NCBI GenBank assembly: GCA_024640685.1
Contig: JAHEEN010000013.1
Coordinates: 1 to 33,652, forward strand
DNA: 33,652 bases
Direction of reading: 5' to 3'
DNA from: Rhodospirillaceae bacterium
Lineage (GTDB): Bacteria > Pseudomonadota > Gammaproteobacteria > Steroidobacterales > Rariloculaceae
Shown: in pieces, positions 9,270 to 16,481 of the stretch
Numbering within the stretch: the stretch's first letter is position 1
How the letters are laid out: each line of letters starts with the position of its first letter
The notes under the pieces: model-generated
What the model was told of the DNA's origin: nothing
Database searches by the model: none
What the model saw: only the letters and a program-made list of their open reading frames with translations
Translations under genes and position numbers: made by a program

Positions 9270-9950
9270 TCAGAGCGCCCGATAACGACGCTCGTCGTAT
9301 AAGGCCCCGATGCTGGCCTGAGCCTCGGCTCTGTACCGAATCGCATGTGCCGACAGGGTATTGCCTTCCTGACTCGGGAGATCGGACCAGACCTCGAACA
9401 GGGTCATATGATTTGTGCGGCTCGTCTGAATGATGACACCGATGTCGATCGCGCCGGGTTGCTGCCGGCTGAGCGTCACGAATGTCTCGAGCGCAGCCAG
9501 GCCCGCCTCCAGACCGCTGCGCACGAAGTCCACATGAGTCAAAACGACGATGTCGCCGGCGTTCCCGGTCCCTGTCGTGCCCATGACCGGCGAGCTTGGG
9601 CGCTCGTCGTAGGGGCTATAGAGTAGCGGCTCCAAGCCGCCGCGAAATGCCGCGGTTGCCGAAGACGCAGCATGTGCGTCCTGTGCGCGTTGATCCGACC
9701 ACGCTTCGAGAATCGCGAAATGACCCGGCCGTTCGATGCGCTCGAGAATCTGGAAACGCAGGTTGCCGGATTCGGCCATGGCCGATCGAGCGTAGTCATC
9801 GAGGAGCGTTTTCACGCGGTAGATCTCAGCCGGCAGCACCTCGATGTAGGAAACGGTAAACACGGGCGCGCGTTCCTGCGCGAACAGTGTGTGCGGCAAA
9901 CTCGCGGCGAGTATAAGCACTCCCAGTAATCGCATGACGCTACGCTGCAT
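9270..9950 (-). CDS. Exported protein with two antibiotic-biosynthesis-monooxygenase (ABM)-like modules
   Basis: Signal peptide MQRSVMRLLGVLILAASLPHTLFAQ; VFTVSYIEVLPAEI...GHFAILEAWSD...YDER and VVLTHVDFVRSG...NHMTLFEVWSD...YDER are parallel halves. Confidence 0.78.
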   Translation of the reverse strand: MQRSVMRLLGVLILAASLPHTLFAQERAPVFTVSYIEVLPAEIYRVKTLLDDYARSAMAESGNLRFQILERIERPGHFAILEAWSDQRAQDAHAASSATAAFRGGLEPLLYSPYDERPSSPVMGTTGTGNAGDIVVLTHVDFVRSGLEAGLAALETFVTLSRQQPGAIDIGVIIQTSRTNHMTLFEVWSDLPSQEGNTLSAHAIRYRAEAQASIGALYDERRYRAL

Positions 9951-10075
9951 GGCCCCTCTCCCTCAGCGGATGCTGCACATGAGGAAATGGAGGCTTAGAT
10001 CCGATTTCCAATTCCCCTCTGTCGCCCTTTTATTTCAGGTGTAAACCATGTGTCCGGAATGGACCGATCGTGAAT

Positions 10076-10152
10076 TGGCGCGCCCGGAGAGATTCGAACT
10101 CCCGACTTCCGGCTTCGTAGGCCGGCGTTCTATCCAGCTGAACTACGGGCGC
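10076..10152 (-). tRNA. tRNA-Arg (anticodon ACG), 3' CCA encoded
   Basis: Reverse complement GCGCCCGTAGTTCAGCTGGATAGAACGCCGGCCTACGAAGCCGGAAGTCGGGAGTTCGAATCTCTCCGGGCGCGCCA: acceptor GCGCCCG/CGGGCGC, anticodon arm CCGGC-CTACGAA-GCCGG, TTCGAAT T-loop, discriminator G plus CCA. Confidence 0.96.
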
Positions 10153-10347
10153 ACGCTTTAAAAACAATTACTTATGATCGGTGATCGTATCGATATTGCG
10201 TCGACCTCGGCACCGGGCCGCTATTCTACCCCAACCACTGCCGCTTTCGAGCGCTGAACGACGCAACCCCGCACCCAGGCCATCGCGTGACTTGTCACGC
10301 CGATTGCCTATACTCGATGACGAAGACCGCTGGGAGGGTCACCAGCG

Positions 10348-11403
10348 TTGTTGAGAAGAATACAAACACGGACCAGGGCGCTGCTAATACCGCTGCTCGC
10401 GGCTGCGCCGATCACGGCGCTCGGCCAGGACAGCTCCGGGCTACCGCTGTTCGCGGACGATGCACGCTTGAGTCTGCGCATCGAAGCACCGATGCGCACC
10501 CTGTCCCGAGATCGCCGCGACCGCGAAGAGCTCGAAGGCATTCTGACTTACACAGACACCGCCGGCAGCGAGGTCACGCTCGACTTGCAGGTCCGAACGC
10601 GCGGCAACTCGCGCATGAATATCTGCACGTTCCCACCGCTGCGGCTGAATTTACGGCGCCGCCAAGTCGAAGGCACACTGTTCGCCGGACAGAATCAGCT
10701 CAAGCTCGTCACTCTCTGTAAAGATCAGACGGCGTATCGCGATTACCTCGCGCTCGAGTACTCGCTGTACTCGGTGTTCGCGTTGCTGACCGACCGCTCC
10801 TATCGCGTTCGCTGGGTCGACATCGACTATGTCGACACAGATCGCCGCCGGCCCGACGTCGAGACGCGCAGCGGCTATCTAATCGAGGAGGACACCGAGC
10901 TCGCAGCGCGCACCGGCATGGAGGTTTGGCGCGCCGATACACTCGATCTGGCGATACTCGATCCTGTGCAGACGGCCCAGCTTGCCCTATTCCACTACAT
11001 GGTCGGCAACACGGACTGGGCGGCGACCACCGGCCCGCCTGGCGAGCGTTGCTGCCACAATGGCGATCTGTTCCGCGATTCGACGGGCCAAGCGGTCGTC
11101 GTGCCTTACGATTTCGATCAGTCCGGCCTGATCGACGCCGACTATGCGACGCCCGCCGACAACCTACCGATTCGTAGCGTTTCGCAACGCCTGTTTCGCG
11201 GTTACTGCGTCCACAACGACAGGATAGACGACATCATTCGTCAACTGACCGACGCCCGCAGCGACATCGAGGCCGTATTCGAAAGCGCCGAAATACGCGA
11301 GCGTACGCGAGAGCGCGTACTGCGCTACATAGATGACTTCTACGAGATTCTTGCCGACCCTGACGAGCGGGCTGAACGCATCAACGCCGCTTGCCGCGGC
11401 TAA
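10348..11403 (+). CDS. Exported hypothetical protein, possible CotH-like atypical kinase fold
   Basis: TTG start with signal peptide; LQVRTRGNSRMNICTFPPLRLNL, FAGQNQLKLVTLCKD, ALFHYMVGNTDWAATTG...CCHNGDLF...VVVPYDFDQSGLIDADYATP resemble CotH-type proteins. Confidence 0.6.
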   Translation: MLRRIQTRTRALLIPLLAAAPITALGQDSSGLPLFADDARLSLRIEAPMRTLSRDRRDREELEGILTYTDTAGSEVTLDLQVRTRGNSRMNICTFPPLRLNLRRRQVEGTLFAGQNQLKLVTLCKDQTAYRDYLALEYSLYSVFALLTDRSYRVRWVDIDYVDTDRRRPDVETRSGYLIEEDTELAARTGMEVWRADTLDLAILDPVQTAQLALFHYMVGNTDWAATTGPPGERCCHNGDLFRDSTGQAVVVPYDFDQSGLIDADYATPADNLPIRSVSQRLFRGYCVHNDRIDDIIRQLTDARSDIEAVFESAEIRERTRERVLRYIDDFYEILADPDERAERINAACRG

Positions 11404-11424
11404 CACCGCACTGCGCCACTCCAA

Positions 11425-12135
11425 TCAGTCCGTTCGATCCTGTCTCTCGATCTCGGCGAGCTTGCGGGCCTGCTTGGCCGCCTCGACGGGATTCGCACCG
11501 TAGTCGATGCCCCAGAGAATCACGGACGCAAAACAGAAAAATAACGTCATGACGACGCCGACTCCAAGATAACCGATACCGGAAGCGAGACCGACGCAGA
11601 TTGCTGCAAACACGTAGATCCCATCTAACGCATCGGGTAAGCGCACACGAAACCGCACGGCAGTGACGAGTGCGGCTAAGCCGAATGCGAGTGCGAGACT
11701 ATCTTGAATGAGCAACACGACCGTCGTCGCGCAGATCGGTAAGACGATCAAAGCCTCGACGAACGCCTTGCGATATCCCTGCGGATGCTTGATCGACATG
11801 TAGACCCATGTGATTGGGATCATCAACACGATCGTCCCGAGCAAGCTTGCAACGAGAAACAATGCGGCATGCAACCGTGTCGACCACGGTCCTTCGTGGT
11901 CCGGCTCCGCTAGGTTCGGCGCCTCGGCTGCTGTGCCGTTAGTGAGCTCGAACACCTGCCGCGCGGTGTCCGATACGTCGAGCGCACGACCGCCGAACGG
12001 AAGGTACACTTGGCTCTGAGGAATCGCCGTCGCCAGCGTTGCGAGTGCAGCGAGGAGCACGGCGAAATAGATCGCAAGCCGCGCAGCCAGTCCTTTCGGG
12101 GTAATGAGATTAGTTCGCAACGCGCCCTCGTCCAC
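11425..12135 (-). CDS. DUF4956-like membrane protein
   Basis: GTG start; hydrophobic segments and YRKAFVEALIVLPICATTVVLLIQDSLALAFGLAALVTAVRFRVRLPDALDGIYVFAAICVGLASGIGYL, typical of DUF4956. Confidence 0.78.
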   Translation of the reverse strand: MDEGALRTNLITPKGLAARLAIYFAVLLAALATLATAIPQSQVYLPFGGRALDVSDTARQVFELTNGTAAEAPNLAEPDHEGPWSTRLHAALFLVASLLGTIVLMIPITWVYMSIKHPQGYRKAFVEALIVLPICATTVVLLIQDSLALAFGLAALVTAVRFRVRLPDALDGIYVFAAICVGLASGIGYLGVGVVMTLFFCFASVILWGIDYGANPVEAAKQARKLAEIERQDRTD

Positions 12136-12194
12136 GGTGCATTAGCTCGGCGTGGTAGTCTATCACCCGAGACACGGTTGCCGAGGAACGCTTA

Positions 12195-14033
12195 GTGAGG
12201 CCATCGCGCCGTTGCACTCTTGTCGCATGCATCTGCAGCGCGTTTGCCGCGCCCGCGCTGGGCGAGGAACCTTGGCGCATTGAAACGGCCGACCGGCTCA
12301 TCGCGCTCGCCGATATTCACGGCGCATATACCGAATTTCGCGACATGCTCGTCCAGGTCGGTGTTATCGGCACTGACGATAGCTGGGCAGCCGGCACGAC
12401 GCGACTCGTGATCGTCGGCGACGTGCTCGACCGCGGTCCGGATTCGCGTCTGGCTCTCGACCTGATTATCGCACTGCAAACGCAAGCGCGAGCCTCGGGC
12501 GGTGACGTTCACTTCGTGCTCGGCAATCACGAGGTCATGAACCTGACCGGAGACATGCGGTACGTCTCGGCTGAGGAATACGCCGCATTCGCCGCCGCAG
12601 AGACGCCCGACATGCGTGCGGCTGGTCTCGCCGATTTCATGGCCCGTGCAGAAGCCGGCGTCACGCCCGAGGCTGCCGAAGCCGAGTTCAACCGCCGGTA
12701 TCCGGCCGGTTTTTTTGCGCATCGAGCGGCTTTCGGGTCGGGTGGACACTACGGCGCTTGGCTGCTCGAGCAACCAGTGCTGCTCGTCGCCCACAATTCG
12801 GTTTTCGTCCACGGCGGGCTGTCGCGGCGTCTTGCCGGCGTGTCGGGCGGCGACATCAACGTAAGCCTGAAGCAGCAGCTGCGCGCGTACGTCGACGGCG
12901 TCGAGCGGCTGACGGCGGCCGGCGTGCTGTCACCGATCGACGACTTCTACGACCATACTGCGCTCATTGCCAGTTTCGAGGCACGCGTTGCCGCAGGAGA
13001 AGCGAGCTGGGCCGACGATGTCGCGGCAACAGCGAGCCGCGTCGTCGAGCTCAATGAGGCAGCGGTGTTCGCGCTCACAAGCCCCACGTGGTACCGCGGC
13101 ACGGTGGGTTGCAGCCCGTTCGTCGAGCAAGACCATTGGACCGCGATGCTCACCCAGCTCGATGTCGAGCGCATTGTCGTCGGCCACACGCCGACACCCG
13201 AATACCGTATTCTGAGCCGGATGTCGGGCGGTATTCTACGCATCGATACCGGCATGCTCGGCAGCTATTACGGCGGTCAAGCAGCAGCACTGCTGATCGA
13301 AGCGGATTCGGTCACGGCGGCGCACGCCGGTGAGGCCGACACTGCAGCCGTCATGCCACAGCCGCGGCGCGTCGGCCGGCGGCCGGAGGCGTTGACCGAC
13401 GACGCGCTCGCAGCTCTGCTGCGCGACGGCAACATTGCGGCGCAACAGGTGAACGAGACCGGCCAGGTTCGTGTGACCGTCAGCGGCGACGGCATATCGG
13501 TCGAAGCCGATTTCATTCCTGCGAGTGGTGACACCGAGCGTCCCGCGGTCGCGGCCTATGCGCTCGATAGATTGCTGGGGCTCGACATGGTGCCGGTAAC
13601 GGTCTCGCGAGCAGTAGACGGCGTCGACGGCTCGCTACAATTTCGGCCAGCAGGCACGCTAACCGAGTCGCAGCGCAGCGAGCGAGGCACGGGCGGCGCA
13701 GCCTGGTGTCCGCTCAGGGATCAGTTTCCCGCAATGTACGTTTTCGACACGCTCGTCTTCAACGAAGGGCGTAGCGTCGAGCAGATCGCCTACGACCCTG
13801 AGAGCTTCCAGCTGATGCTGCTCGGCCACGAGCGCACGTTCTCGACACGACGCGGTCGGCCCGCGCACTTGCGCGAGGCGGCGCTCGACATCAACGCGGC
13901 ATGGCGGGACGCGCTCGTGCGCCTCGACGAGGACGTGTTGTCGGCCGAGCTCGGTGATTGGCTGAGTCGCCGGCAGGTACGCGCGCTCGCTCGGAGAATT
14001 GACGACGTTTTAGAGGACGCGGCGGAGAATTAG
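12195..14033 (+). CDS. Exported metallophosphoesterase with C-terminal FAM20/PI3K-like (probably inactive) kinase domain
   Basis: Signal peptide; ADIHG, GDVLDRGPDS, GNHEVMN and GHTPTPEYR calcineurin-like motifs; C-terminus AAYALDRLLGLDMVPVTVSRAVDGVDGSLQF...YVFDTLVFNEGRS...LLGHERTF...LDEDVLSAELGDWLSRRQVRALARRIDDVL resembles bacterial kinase-fold proteins. Confidence 0.82.
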   Translation: MRPSRRCTLVACICSAFAAPALGEEPWRIETADRLIALADIHGAYTEFRDMLVQVGVIGTDDSWAAGTTRLVIVGDVLDRGPDSRLALDLIIALQTQARASGGDVHFVLGNHEVMNLTGDMRYVSAEEYAAFAAAETPDMRAAGLADFMARAEAGVTPEAAEAEFNRRYPAGFFAHRAAFGSGGHYGAWLLEQPVLLVAHNSVFVHGGLSRRLAGVSGGDINVSLKQQLRAYVDGVERLTAAGVLSPIDDFYDHTALIASFEARVAAGEASWADDVAATASRVVELNEAAVFALTSPTWYRGTVGCSPFVEQDHWTAMLTQLDVERIVVGHTPTPEYRILSRMSGGILRIDTGMLGSYYGGQAAALLIEADSVTAAHAGEADTAAVMPQPRRVGRRPEALTDDALAALLRDGNIAAQQVNETGQVRVTVSGDGISVEADFIPASGDTERPAVAAYALDRLLGLDMVPVTVSRAVDGVDGSLQFRPAGTLTESQRSERGTGGAAWCPLRDQFPAMYVFDTLVFNEGRSVEQIAYDPESFQLMLLGHERTFSTRRGRPAHLREAALDINAAWRDALVRLDEDVLSAELGDWLSRRQVRALARRIDDVLEDAAEN

Positions 14034-14957
14034 TCAGTACAGCGAGTACTGTGCGTTCGCAGCAACGTACGCATCGACGTACTCGCTGTAGTAAGCCTTC
14101 GCGCGCTGTGTCAGCGCCCCGCCTCCGGCCGGAAACTCGAGCTCGGTGCCGTCGGCTAGCCGCAGCGATCTGACGGGCATGACCTCTCGAGTGGCACTCG
14201 TGACGAAGCATTCGGTCGCCTCGATCAGCGCCGCCTGCGTCAGCTCCTTCTCGAACGTCGCAAGACCGTTGGCCTTGCACGCGGTACGCACAGCCGCTTT
14301 CGTCAGGCCGCGCAGATTGCCTGACGATTCGGCAGGCGTCACGAGCTTGCCGTCGAGCACAAAAAACACGTTGCTATTCGATGCCTCCGTGATACAGCCC
14401 GCGTGATTCAGCATCAAGCAATCGTCGGCGCCGAGTGCCCTAGCTTCGATGACGCCGAGCACGTTGTTCAGATAGTTACCGCCCTTGATATTCGGGTCGA
14501 GCGCAGTGACCGGATTGCGTTTCGTCTCTGTAATCGCAAGCCTCATGCCCTCGGTGTAGAACTCGGCCTTCCACGCTTGCAGTGCCTTGACGATGATCAC
14601 GTAGCGCGTCGTTAGACTCTCGGCCGGATACAGGTCTACGGGACCCTCGCCGCGCGTGACCGCATAACGAACGTACACGTCGCGGCCGCTCTGCTTGGCA
14701 TTCGACATCCGCACGGTTTGCCGGATCTCCTCGGCCATCTGATCCTTGTCGAGATCCAGCGTCATTGAGATCAGCGCGGCGGAGTTCTCGAAACGGGCCC
14801 AATGCTCGTCGTAGAACAACGGCACGCCGCCGTAGGTCCGAAAGACCTCGTAGATCGAATCGCCATACAGAAACCCGCGGTCCATGACCGGCACGCGCGC
14901 ATCTTCGGTGCGCGTGATCAGGCCATCGACGTTGGTCATGCTCTCGAAACCTTCCAT
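14034..14957 (-). CDS. Class IV aminotransferase (branched-chain / D-amino-acid type)
   Basis: MTNVDGLITRTEDARVPVMDRGFLYGDSIYEVFRTYGGVPLFYDEHWARFENSA; GGNYLNNVLGVIEARALGADDCLMLN; start could also be 14939. Confidence 0.88.
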   Translation of the reverse strand: MEGFESMTNVDGLITRTEDARVPVMDRGFLYGDSIYEVFRTYGGVPLFYDEHWARFENSAALISMTLDLDKDQMAEEIRQTVRMSNAKQSGRDVYVRYAVTRGEGPVDLYPAESLTTRYVIIVKALQAWKAEFYTEGMRLAITETKRNPVTALDPNIKGGNYLNNVLGVIEARALGADDCLMLNHAGCITEASNSNVFFVLDGKLVTPAESSGNLRGLTKAAVRTACKANGLATFEKELTQAALIEATECFVTSATREVMPVRSLRLADGTELEFPAGGGALTQRAKAYYSEYVDAYVAANAQYSLY

Positions 14958-15030
14958 GCTGGATTCCTGTACGGTCGACCGGACTCACTCACCGGCTGGG
15001 ACGGCTATGCTATCGCGATAGCGTGCACGG

Positions 15031-16344
15031 TCACACCGGTACGCTCACCTTGACGACCTCGCAGTCGCCACCGGCGCCGCTGACTCGATACTCGCCGACG
15101 TCAACCGGAACAAGCGCCGACTGCCCTTTCTCCAGCGTGCCCAGGCGTGTCGTGTCGGAGCCGTCGATCTCGACACGACCGCTGATGACGTGCAGGCAAT
15201 GGGCGCCCTCGGCCGGCACCGAGATGGCGTCGCCGAGCGCATCGGCCGGCCGCAGGTGCTCGATCCTGAAGCTCTCCGAGTCGATCGAGCAGTAGACGCC
15301 CGGGCGGCCCGGCACGAGCTCAGGCATCGCCATGAAGTCGTCCCGCGTCGTCGCACCGAGGTTCAACACGGCTAGCGCATGCTCTATGTCGATATCGCGC
15401 ATCGGAAAACGCACGTTGTCCCAAGCCCGGAACGTCGGACCGGGAAGACGCACCTCGAGCGCGAGAATCTCCTTGCGCTCGGGGTTGCCGAGAGCATGCA
15501 CCTCTGCTGTCGGCACGGCGTTCGCATCGCCGAGCAATCGCGCCGGGGTCGCATTGTGAATGACTTGCCCGGCGCTCACGGGAATGCTGTTGAGCGCATC
15601 GAGCATGCGCCAGTAAAGCCGCTTCAACGAGATCAGCAATGCACGCGCAGCCGCCCAATCGGACTCCGACTCCAAAAAACCGCCGACAGCTGCGGCGATA
15701 TCCTCGGGCGGCGCATGCCGCGCCGCAAGCCACGGTGCGAGCAGCTGCTGAACAGCCTCGTCGGCCGCAGCCGTGCCGCGCAGCAGCTCGAGAAACTCAC
15801 GCTGCTCGCGCCGACCCGCCGCAAGCTCTGCGGCCAGCGCCGCCGCATCGACGCCTGCCGCAAATCCAAGTCGAATCGTCGCCTCGGGCTCGGCGTCAAT
15901 GACGATGTACGCCTCGGTATGACCCGGCGGATGCCCCTGAACGGACAGCAGCTCCTTGATGTCGAGAACCTTCGGCAGCAGCGGAAACCGCGCCCCATAA
16001 CGCGCAACGAACGCCTCGCCCAATAGCGCTTCGCTGTATGCGGCGAGAAGATCCGGCAACTCGATGGCCGACCCGTCCGAGCACTCAACGAAGCTCGGGA
16101 ATTTCCGCGCTTCGGCATCGTCGTCGAACGCCGCAATCTCAAACGCCTCACCGACCGGCAGGCTGGACGTCGCGACGGGCTGTAGCGCCTGATCCAGACC
16201 CTTGAACTCGAGTAGCTTCGAGCCGCCCCACGGTCGCGGCACCAAATTATTGTTAAACGGCACGATCAACGAGCGGCGAAACTCGTCAACGCAAGCGGGA
16301 TCGCGGGCCGCTATTCTGTCCGCAACCGACTGTTCTTGGGCCAC
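15031..16344 (-). CDS. manA: Type I mannose-6-phosphate isomerase-like protein
   Basis: LVPRPWGGSKLLEFKG, PLLPKVLDIKELLSVQGHPPGHTEAYIVI, C-terminal cupin-like segment. GTG at 16344 has AGAGGAG 7 nt upstream and is preferred over the 16431 start. Confidence 0.78.
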   Translation of the reverse strand: MAQEQSVADRIAARDPACVDEFRRSLIVPFNNNLVPRPWGGSKLLEFKGLDQALQPVATSSLPVGEAFEIAAFDDDAEARKFPSFVECSDGSAIELPDLLAAYSEALLGEAFVARYGARFPLLPKVLDIKELLSVQGHPPGHTEAYIVIDAEPEATIRLGFAAGVDAAALAAELAAGRREQREFLELLRGTAAADEAVQQLLAPWLAARHAPPEDIAAAVGGFLESESDWAAARALLISLKRLYWRMLDALNSIPVSAGQVIHNATPARLLGDANAVPTAEVHALGNPERKEILALEVRLPGPTFRAWDNVRFPMRDIDIEHALAVLNLGATTRDDFMAMPELVPGRPGVYCSIDSESFRIEHLRPADALGDAISVPAEGAHCLHVISGRVEIDGSDTTRLGTLEKGQSALVPVDVGEYRVSGAGGDCEVVKVSVPV

Positions 16345-16481
16345 GCTGAACTCCTCTGCTCGAGCAGCGACAGTATGCCATGCCGTTGATGACAAAACGT
16401 GACTGAGTACCGCGCGAAGGCTCGAAAACATCGCTAGGATCCCTAGTATTTTCAGGCTCCTAGCATCCTTTCCAACAGCCC

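Noticed and set aside
1-10152. Genomic island inserted at tRNA-Arg
   Set aside because: The left part looks accessory and ends at a tRNA, but no integrase, transposase or duplicated tRNA 3' end (att repeat) was seen.
12192-12812. 206-aa minus-strand ORF antisense to the phosphoesterase
   Set aside because: Phosphoesterase motifs are clear on the plus strand; the antisense product matches nothing recognisable.
15379-16026. 215-aa plus-strand ORF antisense to manA
   Set aside because: Shadow ORF with no recognisable family; opposite strand is well supported.
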